A program made the position numbers and the translations under genes. Positions 51,548 through 62,787 of a stretch of 64,000 bases of DNA are shown piece after piece. How positions within the stretch are numbered: position 1 is the first letter of the stretch; each line of letters opens with the position of its first letter. Source of the DNA: Shinisaurus crocodilurus (taxonomy: Eukaryota > Chordata > Lepidosauria > Squamata > Shinisauridae); contig JAHFWL010000038.1 in assembly GCA_021292165.1 (NCBI GenBank), forward strand, positions 1 through 64,000, read 5' to 3'. Below the pieces are notes generated by a model. That model made no database searches. It had not been told where the DNA came from and worked only from the letters and a program-made list of their open reading frames with translations.

Positions 51548-53827
51548 CTAGGGAAGCTTTTGAACCCGGGTCAGTCCAGCTCTCACAGCTGGTAGGGCAG
51601 GAGCTGTGGACTCTGAGGAAAGGGCTGGCACAGACATCACGGGAACCTGAGCCCTGGGAAAGTAACCCCATGGTGCATAGCAACTCATATTCACCCAAGA
51701 GGCCATAGCAGCCTGGCCTGGGAACTCACCAACCGATGAATGTGCCATGGAAGGGACAGAAGATGAGTGGGTCTGAGGCATCGAAACATTCTGAGAGTGG
51801 GCTGGGGCTTGCCTGGTATAATGAGGAGGCAGCTCTGGCATCTGGGCATCTGACTGGTATGGCACAGATATGTAATCTGCGTCTGCCCTATGTGGGTAGA
51901 TGTGCAGTAAAGGCAACAGTGCCTCCAATTTAATTGGGCTGGGGCCCTTTGGGAACCTGGCGCTGTCCTTGTCCGTGCGAGGAATTGGCCTGGTTGCCTG
52001 CCTTGGGTTGACCCCTATGGGGCTTGAGCTTTGGGCATGCGCTGACGGCATGTGATCCTCCGCAAAGCCCACAGGCGTGTTGGAAGTTGCACCCAGGCCG
52101 TTTGCAGCCGCCCCTTGAGAAATCCCAGCTGACAGGCTGGGGTTGAACCGGCTGACCTGGAGAGGTGTGGGTCCCGGGGTATCCTTGGTATTTGGCCAGG
52201 ACGTGCCCCGTGGCTGCTCTTTCCCCAAAAATAGGCCATGCTGGAATTGTGTATTCCATCCAAATGTCACTGTCTTTAGTGTCCCACCTGATGTAACGAT
52301 CGGCCGCCGCCTTTTCACAGAAAGCCTCGTCATAATGTAGCCAAGCGGGTCCTTCGTAGCAGGAGTATGCTCGAAATATTATGTCTAGGTATTTAACCAG
52401 TACGACACATTTCTCTGGGTATCTTTGTAGTACTACACCCATGTAAGTCAAGTACCCCGCAAACCAGTTGGACCATGTACGCGGGGGTTTCTTCTTTTTT
52501 GCGTTTTCTCGCTCGGTATCTCTGAGCTTCTCTAACTCCTGCATTTCGGGTTCTCTTTGTAGAAGGGAGAACATGTCAATGAACTCTCCCCTCAATATCT
52601 TGTCCTTTGTCGACTGCGACAAATGGAAGCCAAGTGGGAATGAAGGCCCTCCATGATGCCTGGTTCCTAATTCTGAATTTGGGTAGTTATCCACCGCTGC
52701 CGGGGCATAACCTAGCATTGCACCATGTGTGGTTGGTCCACCCCACGCTGGTGCACACGCCTCTGCCAGACTTGTAGAGCCTCCCGCGTTCTTTGTAACG
52801 TCAGATATTGACGTTGGGGTTGTGCTCTGCTGTCCTGGTGCTGTTGACCCAGCTGCGCCACCCCCGGATGTGTTGGGAAGCGCAATGAGGGCCCCTTGCA
52901 GTGGGCCTGGGAAATGGCTGGGATGGCCCCACCATTAGGTGGTTGCACTGCTTCTGCTGTCGCGGAGGGTGACGCAGTGGGGACAGCTTGTTCATTGGGT
53001 ACAGCCTGTTGTTCGACCTGATTGGCAGCGGACGTAGCCCTACTGGAAGGGCTGTCTGCATTCGTGGTCGTGCCAGCCACTGTCTGCAACTGCCCCCCGA
53101 CTTTTGACCCCGAAGTAACACCCCCCCAGTGCTTGGGCTAGGATATTGACAAATTCTTGCAGTGAGACCTGGGGTGTGTTAGGTATGCCTGCCTCAGCCG
53201 GTGGTTGCCCTGCCCCCATTGGAGCAGGGGGCGGGGCAAATTAGGGGAGGTATGCAAGGGCCTAGCCTGTTGTTGCTGGTAAGTGCAAGCGCTCTGTGCC
53301 TCCTGCCTTATGTACTCACCTTCACTTGTCGATGGGCCGGGGTGAGGCTCGCGCTCTCGAACATTCGGGGTGTTTCTGGAGCTGTGCGCCTCAACTTGTT
53401 GCATGCTGTATGGTCTCGCCATATCTCGGTTGAGTGACCGCCCTGTATGCTGGTCCCCCTTTCACAACCAAGGCGTTGTCCCCGGACGATGCATATTTTT
53501 GTCGAACAGCTGCACAGGTTGTAGCTTCTACTGCGTCAATGCGAGCTGCAAGAGAATGCCACAAAGCCCGTTGGAATTTGGCCACTTGTGCGCAATTTCG
53601 CTCCACTTACCTGCTTGCCAGGGGCTCTGTGCCCGCCCAAATGGCTCGCTGATTCCTCTGCTGCTTCAACCTGACTCACATGAGGGTAGATATGTCGATC
53701 TCTTCTTCGTCGGAAGAGGATGAGTCAACCACCAGATTGCGTGGTCGTTTGGGGGGATGTTTTTGGGCTGTACTCTTCGTTGTAGCACTCTTCTTGCTTT
53801 TGTTGCTTGACTTCCTCTTTGAAGGCA
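51548..53827 (-). pseudogene. DIRS-like gag (ORF1), frameshifted
   Basis: From the 5' side: a basic, Ser-rich start (MPSKRKSSNKSKKSATT; NLS-like KRPR; then SSSSDEEEID) at 53,827; Gln/Pro-rich middle pieces (53,138-53,606 and 52,712-53,121); the best-kept part at 51,930-52,718, with KDKILRGEFIDMFSLLQREP, YLDIIFRAYSCYEG, and a zinc-binding CKRPGCNFQHACGLCGGSH; and a Pro/Ser-rich tail. Several frames are needed, so it is not translatable as it stands. Confidence 0.65.
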
Positions 53828-54130
53828 TTTCTTCGGATGAATGGCTCGCTACCTTGACGCAATAGAGTAGAAAATTAGCTTACGTTATACACCAAGGGAG
53901 CTTGTGGGGGATTGGGGAATGGGGCTGTGCCTACACCAGTCCATGCAGTCGTCGCCTGCGGTTGTTCTGTGCGAAGAGGCCATGCCACCGCCAACCCCCT
54001 CTTGCATCTGATGTTCGAGAAGGCTGTTATTTATTTTGTTTGGAACTTAAATCTTACGTGTCAGCTTGGTGTTATTACATGTTTCACTTTCTAATTTAGC
54101 CACACACCTTTGTACCCCCACCACATACAT

Positions 54131-55020
54131 TTAACCTGGATCTTTAATGTCAAGTTTTATTCTTTTCCCTCCCCAGTAGGGAAAAGGTTTCATTTGACCC
54201 TCACGGTCACCAAATGGCGTGGGGATGAGCGCGGCCGACCTCAGCGGCCACGCCCACTCACCCGGACTGCGGTCCCGGCCCCCAGCCGTGCACCAAGGAG
54301 TCCCCCTCCTGAATGCGCCGGTCTCGGCTGGGGCAGGTGAGCTGCCCCACGATGTTGCCCCATCCCGGGCCGCTCCCGCCAGCCGGACCCGATCCGGCAA
54401 AATGGAAGCCGCCCAGTACCCGGCCGTCGGAAGGTGCGGGAAGCCATGCCCCTCTCGCCCAGACTGGGTTTGCCGATGTCGCGCCGGCCGCGGCTGCTCC
54501 TGGCATCTGGCCGGCCGAAGGAGAAGCGCTGCGCCGTTCCCGTGCGGCGCAAATATCGCAGGCGGCAGCGGCACAGGCGGGCAAGCCACGCCCCCTCCCA
54601 CACTGCAGCTGATGATGTCGCGCTGGCTGGGGCTGCTCCTGGCACCCGGGCGGCCGAAGAGGAAGTGCCGTGCCGTTGCCGCCCAGCGTGAGGGAAGCGC
54701 CGCCAGCGGCTGCAGCTCAGCCAAGGAGGCCATGCCCCCCGCCTGTAGCCAGGCTGTGTCGGCTTAGTCATCCCCCCCCTACCAGGTATGGGGATGTGCC
54801 GCCACTGCTGGCCCTGTGCCAGGTGCGGAAGCTGCGCCCCTGCGCCCGGGCCCCGGACCGGGGCTTTAAAGCTGCGCCGGCCGGGCAGCTCTCAGCGCCC
54901 GGCCTGCGAAATGGGGGGGCTTCCACCGCTCACCTCCCGCACTGGCGTGATGCGCTGTCACCGCCGGCCCCTCCAAGGACCAGGGTCGATTGATTGACCC
55001 CGCTGCTCAATTAGCAGCTG
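54131..55020. other. GC-rich 5' region of the DIRS-like element
   Basis: CpG-rich, with two related ~130-bp units (GATGTCGCGCCGG... near 54,476 and GATGTCGCGCTGG... near 54,611). Open frames on both strands follow from the GC content. It probably acts as promoter/5' region; no domain was seen. Confidence 0.5.
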
Positions 55021-55508
55021 CTCACATATATCAATATTATTTATTTGTAGACTTCATGCTGCCCATTAATATGGTCTGAAGTCCCCAGCGGGACCCTCCA
55101 CCCCCGGATCCCTCGTCCCAAGCCAACCGTGCCACGTGGTCCTCAGGTGAAGAAGTCGGGTGTAGATCCTGGAAGGAGCAGCTGCAGCAAACAAAGAGGG
55201 TGTGGGGCGGGCTGCCAGGCCTAATATTGGCTTCTGTAGCCCCGCCCCCCTTTATGACTGTATACCTGCGTCAACAGGTAAGTCTCACCTCACTTCCCCT
55301 ACGTCCGCAAAATTTCTGCGCGTGATCCGGGGGAAGGGCCTTGTGAAGGTATTGAACACTGAAGTCCATGAAGTAAAAACAAACTAAACTTCATAGATTC
55401 TGGATCAACAGGAGTGCGTGACCAGAACATTGTCCTCCTTCCTCTATATTTCCTTTCATTCAAACTGTCACAGTTGAATCAACTTGGCTAGCTGCCATTG
55501 ACAAGGAG

Positions 55509-55550
55509 AGTTTTTCCTGGTTTCTTTCTGATTCACTTTCTCTCACTGTG
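55509..55550 (-). other. V recombination signal with long spacer and weak nonamer
   Basis: Perfect heptamer CACAGTG (55,544-55,550). The nonamer position reads GGAAAAACT (6 of 9) and lies 26 bp away because of a small insertion in the spacer. No better nonamer lies at 23 bp. Confidence 0.75.
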
Positions 55551-55984
55551 ACTCTTGCACAGTAATACACAGCCGTGTCTTCAGCTTGCAAGTTGTTCAT
55601 TTGCAAATACAGGAGGCTGCTTGAATCGTCCTTGGAGAAGGTGAATCGTCCCTTCACCTTATCGGAGGGGTAAATGGTAGATGAATGTATGTGTGTCACC
55701 CATTCCAAGCCTTTTCCAGGAGCCTGTCTCACCCAGACCATGTAGTAGCTGCTGAGGGTGAACCCGGAGGCTTTGCAGGTGAGACGGAGGGACTCTCCAG
55801 GCCTTTTGACATCCCCACCAGACTCGACCAGCTGGACTTCCAATTGGACACCTGGAACAAAAGACATTTTAAAGAGACCTGCTGCACATTGACCCCAAGA
55901 TTATGCTATTCCTCCATATTTGAAAGGAGAAAATGTACCACTGAACAGTGCTAAAAGGAAAAGACATGGAAGCCAAAATCTCAT
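55551..55984 (-). CDS. IGHV segment, VH3-like, intact coding with doubtful RSS
   Basis: Leader exon 55,939-55,984 ([15 protein letters not shown], donor GTACAT). V exon 55,551-55,851 (301 bp): [21 protein letters not shown], Cys in [17 protein letters not shown], Trp in [59 protein letters not shown]. No stop, frameshift or splice defect. The weak RSS suggests poor or no rearrangement, so functional status is open. It lies just beyond the DIRS-like insertion. Confidence 0.9.
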
Positions 55985-56087
55985 TTTTCCTTCTGTTGCT
56001 TTGAAAGGGATTGACTGAAGTGTTCGCCCACACATAAGGGAGTTGTGCCTGTGGATGTATAGGTGGGTGAGGGAAAGTGTAGGGCTG

Positions 56088-56119
56088 ATTTAAAGAGGAA
56101 GCTGTCTCTGAATTTACAT
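56088..56119 (-). promoter_or_regulatory. V promoter with octamer variant ATGTAAAT
   Basis: ATGTAAAT (56,112-56,119) and TTTAAAT (56,088-56,094), minus strand. Confidence 0.65.
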
Positions 56120-56442
56120 ACACTTCAGGACAAAAGAGCGGCATCTGCACAGGATTCATTGTGGATGTGTACTTGCAAGCCAGAGGTATTGAAAGTGCAG
56201 AACAGAACACATGAAATTTGCTTAAGATGTGTGAAATTAAATTAAAGAAGCTAAAGAATAGAAAGAACTGCTTGTGGGATTTTCTCTTGAGTGTTCATGG
56301 GAAATATAAATTTATCTTTATAATTCTGGACTAATTTACATTCAATTATTTGTTCATTTATGTACGTATATAGTAGCCTAATTTTTTTTAAAAAAAAACT
56401 TTGAACATTTACATCAGCTTGACTATTATTTATCTACTTATC

Positions 56443-56588
56443 CAGTGCTTTTTTTCTGGAGAAAAAGGTACCGGAACTCTTGGATTACATTTCCTCGGGA
56501 GTAGATGGCAATTAAATTGTAATACAATTAATAGAAGGAAAGGTGCTGGAACTCAGTTCCGGTGAGTTCCACCAGAAAAAAAGCCCTG
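56443..56588. mobile_element. hAT MITE, 146 bp
   Basis: Ends CAGTGCTTTTTTTCTGG and CCAGAAAAAAAGCCCTG are inverted repeats. Perfect 8-bp target duplication TACTTATC at 56,435-56,442 and 56,589-56,596. Non-coding. Confidence 0.93.
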
Positions 56589-56745
56589 TACTTATCTATC
56601 TTAAGAATTTTTGAGACACCTTTCATTGGCAGAACACTAATACAAGAGACTGATCCTAAACTTTGAGGTAAAACTGAGATTTTTCAGAGAGAGAGACAGA
56701 GACAGACAGATGGATAAAAATCCACCACTTGAGGCATTTTCATGT

Positions 56746-56997
56746 ACAGTCATGCCTTGGATTGAGAGCATAATTCGTTCCGGAAACGTGCTTGTAATCC
56801 AAAACACTCTTATATCAAAACAAAGTCCCCCCAAAAAAAATTTGTACAGAGATTTTTAATTTAAGCCGTACTACAGTACTTGTATTTCAAGACGTTGCTT
56901 GTATATCAAGTAAAAAAAAATTAAATATATATTTACAAATTTGCTTGTCTTGCAAAACGCTCTCAAACCAAGTTACTTGTAATCCAAGGTATTACTG
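56746..56997. mobile_element. Tc1/mariner-like MITE, 252 bp
   Basis: Ends CAGTCATGCCTTGGATT and AATCCAAGGTATTACTG are inverted repeats, flanked by TA on both sides (56,744-56,745 and 56,998-56,999). Multiple internal TTGTAATCCAA-type repeats. Non-coding. Resembles pogo/Tigger-type derivatives. Confidence 0.85.
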
Positions 56998-56999
56998 TA

Positions 57000-57760
57000 C
57001 TGCAAGGAGGGTGTGTTCAGGAAGCAAACAGCTGGGGGTGGAAGGTTTAACCTTTGCCTCTGTGTATGGTGGGCCCAGTCCAAATTGGAGCCCTGCAGAA
57101 ATCTACCTGGAAGTTTGTCCCATTGAATTGAATGAGACTTACTACTGAGTAGAGATGCACAAGGTTCCATAGCCAGTGGAAGGTTAGGATCAGGAGGATA
57201 GAAGTGGCTGGCACTCGGACAGAATCCAGGCACAGGATGGCATGCTAAGAATCGGGGTGGGGTGGGGGGTGGAATCCCAGGCCACTTGCCCACGTGCGAG
57301 AATGTAAAGCTGACTTGGATTTTACGGGAGTGTAATTTTGGCGGCGGGGGGGGGGGAGGCATCTCTTGGGTAGTCAAATTCTCAAGGGACTAGCAAAGTG
57401 TTTCTTTTCCAGCAAACTGCGCTAAGGAAATCAGCAGTGTCGTTTGCCAAACCCGCACAACATCATGCTCTCTGGTCCCCCTTTTTATTTCCACCACTGC
57501 AATGGAAGTTTCTGATTTTTCTGCCTCTACTGCCCCCTGTGAGAAGCAGGTGAAGGGAGGCTGACAGTAGAGACACTCACAAAGCATTTTTCTGAGTTAT
57601 CCTTGGAGAAGGATTTGGGGTTGGGGGGTTTGCTTAAGTTCACCTCAAACTGCCGGCGTTACAAGCTCCTGAATTGCTCTCCAGCAAGGACTGAAACTGG
57701 AGCTAGAGGGAAATTGCCAAATACTCTCATGCAATGGAATAAAGTCATTCCATTCCATTT
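57000..57760. other. Spacer without genes
   Basis: Paralogous to 13,130-13,790 and 34,350-35,080. Short Pro-rich frames (e.g. 56,973-57,377 minus) follow from G-runs. No gene. Confidence 0.55.
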
Positions 57761-57761
57761 T

Positions 57762-57868
57762 AGGATGTTTTTAAGATGTTTTAAAGATGTTTTTAAGATG
57801 TTTTTAAGATGTTTTAAGATGTTTTTAAGATGTTTTAAGATGTTTTTAGGATGTTTTAAGATGTTTAA
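57762..57868. repeat. Minisatellite of TTTTTAAGATG units
   Basis: About nine units alternating between TTTTAAGATG and TTTTTAAGATG types. Confidence 0.9.
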
Positions 57869-57959
57869 TAGTATATATTGTGTTGTTTTAGTTTAGGTAT
57901 TTTATATTTTCTATTGTTCCCCGCCTCGATCTAGATGGAGAGGCGGGTAATAAATAAAA

Positions 57960-58005
<46 letters not shown>

Positions 58006-58013
58006 GTTATTGC
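57869..58013 (+). mobile_element. Retroelement 3' tail with (ATT)n
   Basis: CCCCGCCTCGATCTAGATGGAGAGG, then GTAATAAATAAAAT and an (ATT)n run (57,961-58,013). It is the plus-strand version of the fragment at 22,340-22,420. Confidence 0.55.
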
Positions 58014-58019
58014 CCCATT

Positions 58020-58724
58020 CCATTTCATTTGAAGAGAAAAAGGGTGCGGGGGGGGGGCATTACAACCCCATATAAGCTATTGTTGTGGCTTACCTGAGTA
58101 AGAAAAGGCTGCAGGCGGGTGGATAGGTACATTTCTTTTCTGAAAAAGGCTGTTGGGGGACATTCCAGGGGTGGGAGAGGGGGACTCACCACTTGCTGGT
58201 CTTCAGCAGGGGAGAACCCTCCCCCTCACACACAGAGAGTGCCAGTGCTGTGGTTTTCCCCATGCAGACTATTAGCATAGCTTTGGCCCCATTATTAACT
58301 AGCATCTCAGTAAGAAATAATACTTTCAGGGAGATGGTCAGGTAATGACTTTCCAAAACATCCTTGGATTAGACTGGATTGTTTCCTCCCAGAGTTCTTG
58401 TTGTACGTGTTTATTTTTACAAATACACGTACCCACACATCAGGTAATTTCTAGGTTAATCTGCAGTGAGCTGTTGTGCGTTCACCAATCTTTTCTTGTC
58501 AGACCTGCTTTTAGTGAGACATGATTTAATATGTGGTGATGATATAGTGCAGACTTGGAGCAATTTTAGTGCTCCAAATCGGGATTGGAGACTCAGTACA
58601 TTTCTCTTCTACTTTAGGCAGGAGAAGGCAGAAGCGGCTTCAAGAATTCTCGGTTGCCTTTTAGGAATTTGTTTAGATTGGTTTGGAATGCACTGAGGGC
58701 CCCACTCCCATTTGGGGCAAAAAG

Positions 58725-58729
<5 letters not shown>
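58020..58729. other. Spacer without genes
   Basis: Includes a block like 14,880-15,070 (GGGGGACATTCCAGG, CTTCAGCAGGGGA). A 76-codon plus frame at 58,466-58,696 has no recognisable motif. Confidence 0.5.

Positions 58730-58760
<31 letters not shown>
58730..58760. repeat. (AT)n microsatellite
   Basis: About 15 AT units directly next to a perfect hairpin. Confidence 0.95.
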
Positions 58761-58763
<3 letters not shown>

Positions 58764-58798
58764 GTTACATATGCACATATATATGCATATGTAACTTC
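58761..58798. other. Perfect 15-bp inverted repeat
   Basis: GAAGTTACATATGCA (58,761-58,775) and TGCATATGTAACTTC (58,784-58,798) with an 8-bp AT loop. Confidence 0.9.
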
Positions 58799-58889
58799 AG
58801 TTCCAAGTACATTATAGGGAAAGATGTTTTCTTTTCCCCCTTTGAATATGGAAAACTAAAATTAAAATGGGATGTCACTGGGTAGCAAG

Positions 58890-59300
58890 AGAAATCAGAA
58901 GGAGGAGAAAAAGAACTGGGCATGTTTAGCCTTCAGAAGAGGAGACTGAGGGGAGATATGATAGCTCTCTTCAAGTACTTGAAAGGTTGTCACACAGAAG
59001 AGGGCCAGGATCTCTTCTGGATCATCCCAGATTGCAGAACATGGAATAATGGGCTCAAGGTACAGGAAGCCAGATTCCGCCTGGACATCAGGGAAAAAAT
59101 CCAGACTGCCAGAGCAATAAGACAATGGAACCAACTGCCTAGGGAGGTGGTGGGCTCTCCCACTCTGGAGGCATTCATGGTGCAGCTGGACAGCCATCTG
59201 TCAGGGATGCTTTGACTTGGATTCCTGCATTGAGCAGGGGGTTGGACTCGATGGCCTTGTAGGACCCTTCCAACTCTACTATTGCACAATTCTATGATTC
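58890..59300 (+). mobile_element. CR1 LINE 3' end
   Basis: Plus frame FSLQKRRLRGDMIALFKYLKG, then FRLDIREKIQTARAIRQWNQLPREV, is the CR1 reverse-transcriptase C-terminus. The 3' end GCATTGAGCAGGGGGTTGGA...CTTCCAACTCTA, then CAATTCTATGATTC, is the typical CR1 terminus. It is 5' truncated. Confidence 0.9.
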
Positions 59301-59309
59301 AATAAGTCA

Positions 59310-60061
59310 GATAGGAACAACAGCCCAAGATCAAGCATCCTTCCATCATGAGTCACAACCAACATGAAGATTTGCTTGTTGGTATCTGCTTCCCTCTACT
59401 GGTGAGAATGAGTGTGTGCATGTGTGTGTGCATCTCTTCGAAGGAAGGTCAAGGGGGGGAATATCTATTAATAGGGAAGTGTTTGCTTCTGAATTGAAAT
59501 CCCTGTAGTTCTACACAGAGTCCACACAAGTGGAAACACTTCTTCACAAAACATATAGGGTTGGATCCAGATTTAGTCATACCTCCAGTGCACCCACTGA
59601 AATTAATGACACTAACGGTATTCATGGCTAACATAACTCCCATTCATTTCAATTGGTCTACTCTAATTATGGCTAAGTTTGGATCAACCCTTCATTATCT
59701 TGTGGAATTGACTACCATAATGGTCACTGACTCTCATATATGTATACACACACACACACACACACACACACATGAGTTTGTCAAATGAGAAGTGAAGGTG
59801 TCTATCAATATATATTCATGATGGCAGGCAAAATAGAACCTCTATAGTAAAGGCTGAAGAGGTCTAGACCCAATAAAACCATGGCAAGGCATGGGCTCAG
59901 CTGCAGTAAAAAGAGGCTATATTAAATGCCCATGGGCCAAGGGGGCTAGTTGAAAAGAGGCGGATGAAGACCATAAAAATAAATAAATAAATCCACAGCC
60001 CACTGATGTGTAAAGGTGAGGCTGAGAAACCCCTCACCCATCCACCACTCCTCATCCTCCG
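59310..60061. other. Spacer with (CA)n
   Basis: (CA)n at 59,746-59,772. From 59,790 it is paralogous to 15,110-15,350. No gene. Confidence 0.55.
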
Positions 60062-60069
60062 TACCATAG

Positions 60070-60655
60070 CAGGGATGTTGAAGAGTCCTTGGTTTCAAGT
60101 CACGAGTCGAGTCACGAGTCTTTGGACCCGAGTCTCAAGTCCGAGTCTGAGTCCTTGGTCCAAAATGGTGAGTCACGAGTCACTCCCAAAGCTGACTCCA
60201 CGAGTCCCTATTAAAATCAATGGGGGTTTTCCCCAACAAAATAAGGCTACTTCAGATGTGTGGCTTAAATAAATTCTAGGCACAAGTGTGCCTTTTTATT
60301 TCAAAACTCTGCAACTGATTTTGGCAAGAACAGACCAGGCAGACAAACCCAAAATAACCAGGCAGGCAGAGGAGGCAGGGAACCCCAAAACAGGCAGGCA
60401 GAGGCAGCCAAACCCAAAATGTCTGAAAGGTTGCATTTTAGGAAAATGATTTTAAAAAATAAACTTGCTGTACTTCCTAAAACCTATCCATGTTGCATTT
60501 GAGGAACACGATTTTGGAACATGAGTCCTGGTCTCGAGTCCCGAGTCGAGTCTCGAGTCCCATTAAAAATATTGGGACTCGAGTCTGACTCGAGTCAGAG
60601 GGGGGACTCAGTCCTACTCACGAGTCGAGTCCTCGAGTCCAAGTCCCCATCCCTG
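60070..60655. mobile_element. hAT element of the GAGTC-repeat family, internally deleted
   Basis: Ends CAGGGATGTTG and CCCATCCCTG; perfect 8-bp target duplication TACCATAG (60,062-60,069 and 60,656-60,663). Interior matches 23,507-24,512 up to GCATTTGAGGAACA(C/T)GATTTT. It then skips the transposase remnant and resumes at the right terminal array. Confidence 0.93.
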
Positions 60656-60663
60656 TACCATAG

Positions 60664-61490
60664 CCAATAAGGTATCTTGAGCACTCTGTCCACAATTGCA
60701 GTCATATCTAAAGGGGTCTGAGGAGTTGTGGAGATGGCTGATATACTACTTAGCTCTGCCCCTCACAAAAGCATGAAATGCATCCAATAGCCCATCCTTT
60801 CTGCCCTCACCCTGCTCAGCAATGGCATCCATGCCTAACAACTCGTGGGTGGATGAAAGAAAGTTCATGTGGAAGAAAGAAGCAACACTGGGAGTTCCAG
60901 TCATCCAGGCAGAAGACTTTGAGTGCTCAGTTCTTTAAGGTCTGGGTGTGAATCACTGTGTATTCAACCATGCTTGTGGTGCTGAATAGGGGGTCGCAAC
61001 TCCATCTTTAACAGCTACATGGCACAACAAGAAGTACAACACGTTCCTCTCCCTCCTGGGAATAGCCATACCTTCTGAATATGGCTGTTGCAGATGGGTG
61101 AAAATCACATTCAGATCGTTTTTATTTATTTTTGAGAAGTTACCAAAATTTGTTAACGAGTCTTCATAAACACAATGAAAAGAGCTTGAGATTTTAAAAA
61201 TACATTGTGGGGGGAAAGGAAAGGGTGGGGGAGATCCATCTATCTAGACTCACGAGAACATCTGAAATGTAATGGTACCAACTTACCACCAGGTTTAAAA
61301 ATTCAGCTTGGAAATGGGTGAATTCTGAGCTTGGGGTGCCTTTCAGATGATGGGAATATGGATTTCATATGGCCCCAGCACGTCTCAGACAATCGTTATG
61401 AGTTTGACTGTACGATTATAGTGAATCGATTTAACAGTCTGATAGAGTGTTAACTCCATTCACAATGATCAGACAGTCATGGAATCTCCC
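60664..61490. repeat. VH-linked spacer repeat, copy 4 (first part)
   Basis: Paralogous to 40,730-41,560. No gene. Confidence 0.6.
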
Positions 61491-61491
61491 A

Positions 61492-61729
61492 GCTCATTTA
61501 TTTATCTATCTATTATATTTATACCCCACCTTTTTTTTTCCCCCCTTCAAGGAACCCAAGGCAGCTTTAATAATCCTCCTCCTCTCCATGTTATCCTCAG
61601 AACAACCCTGTGAGGTAGGTTGGGCCGAGAGACTGGCCCACAGTCACCCAGTGAGCATCCTGGCCGAGTGGCGACTAAAACCTGGATCTTCTGAATCCTA
61701 CTCCGACAATTGTGCCACAGTGGCTCTCA
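61492..61729 (-). mobile_element. CORE/MIR-like tRNA-derived SINE
   Basis: Same family and orientation as 30,741-30,974: ATTTATACCCCACC tail at the low end, AACCTGGATCTTC head at the high end. The paralog at 41,570 lacks it. Exact target duplication unclear. Confidence 0.82.
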
Positions 61730-62170
61730 ACTTGATGTTGGGGTAGGGAAAAAGAAACTTCACGTTCCATGAATGGGCATAAATGATACTTGAGTGCATC
61801 AATCAACTGATGAGGTGACCTGAGATGAGCACTTGGCAGACATGTGGGGGGGGGGGAACAGCCGATTGTGTATGTAGAAAGGCAGAGAGAGGAGAGCCAA
61901 GAGTCTCTGTGCGGGTGTTAACTGATACTGGGACTGAGACAGTGGCTCTCTGGACATCTACTCGGTGATCCTGCTGAAGGAGTGTCAGTTTGCTAACATG
62001 GTCTTCTGCTTCTAGGCTTGCTCATAAAGGCAAATATTCCAAGGAGATCACAAGTCTCCAGTGCACTCTCTCACCCAAACGGAACCAGTCCTGATACTAC
62101 TGCCTGTATAACTCCCCAATGTTTAATCTGATGGGACGACATAACACCAGGTTTTGGACTTGGATTTGCA
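61730..62170. repeat. VH-linked spacer repeat, copy 4 (second part)
   Basis: Paralogous to 41,570-42,040 and 15,670-16,130. A G-run lies at 61,847-61,856. No gene. Confidence 0.6.
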
Positions 62171-62332
62171 ATGATATTGAACACTGAAGTCCATGAAGTA
62201 AAAACAACTAAAATCCAAAGATTTTGGACTCACAGGAGTGTGCGACCAGAATATTGTTCTCCTTCCTCTATAATTCCTTTCATTCAAACTGTTGCATTTG
62301 AATCAACTTGGAGAGCTGCCATTGACAAGGAG

Positions 62333-62371
62333 GGTTTTTGCCTGGTTTCAGATTCACTTCCTCTCACGGTG
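62333..62371 (-). other. V recombination signal, one heptamer mismatch
   Basis: Heptamer CACCGTG (62,365-62,371), 23-bp spacer, nonamer GCAAAAACC (62,333-62,341). Confidence 0.8.
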
Positions 62372-62787
62372 GTTCTTTCTTTCAGCTTGCAAGTTGTTCA
62401 TTTGCAAATACAGCAGGCTGTTTGAATCATCCCTGGAGATGACGAATCGTCCCTTCACTTTATCCAAGTAGTAAATGGTAGATGAATACATGTATGCCAA
62501 CCATTCCAAGCCTTTTCCAGGAGCCTGTCTCACCCAGTTCATGCCATAGCTGCTGAAGCTGAAACCAGAGGCTCCACAGGTGAGGTGGAGGGATTCCCCA
62601 GGCCTCTTTACACCCCCTCCAGACTCCACCAGCTGGACCTCTGATTGGACACCTGGAAAAAAAGAGAGTGTAAAAAGATCTGCTGCATATTAACCCCTGG
62701 AATATTCCAATTCTCAGTATTTGAAAGGAGAGAAAAGGTACCTCTGAAGACTGCTAAACAGAAAACACATTGAAGCCAAAGGGTCAT
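62372..62787 (-). pseudogene. IGHV segment, VH3-like, second cysteine deleted
   Basis: Leader exon 62,742-62,787 (MTLWLQCVFCLAVFR, donor GTACCT). V exon 62,372-62,652 is 281 bp, 20 bp short. It reads [17 protein letters not shown], Cys in [69 protein letters not shown], then RKNH in place of DTAVYYCAR. The 3' end deletion/replacement removes the framework 3 Cys, so the domain's disulfide cannot form. Promoter is slightly degenerate (ACGTAAAT). Confidence 0.9.

Larger units (their letters stand above)
50773..55350 (-). mobile_element. DIRS-like retroelement with gag-like ORF
   Basis: Host spacer stops at 50,772 and resumes at about 55,350 (TATTGAACACTGAAGTCCATG, as at 62,170). Between them lies one minus-oriented element: a GC-rich 5' part (54,150-55,020, with tandemly repeated ~130-bp GC units), a gag-like coding part (about 51,550-53,830, continuing at 50,760-51,100), and an LTR-like insertion at about 51,110-51,525. 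No reverse transcriptase, RNase H or tyrosine recombinase was found, so it is not autonomous. The DIRS link rests on the gag-like zinc-finger pattern as I remember it. Confidence 0.6.

Noticed and set aside
54131..54993. Open frames of 100-200 codons in the GC-rich block
   Set aside because: Open on both strands because of high GC content. They contain internally repeated DNA and no protein motif, and fit the 5' region of the DIRS-like element better.
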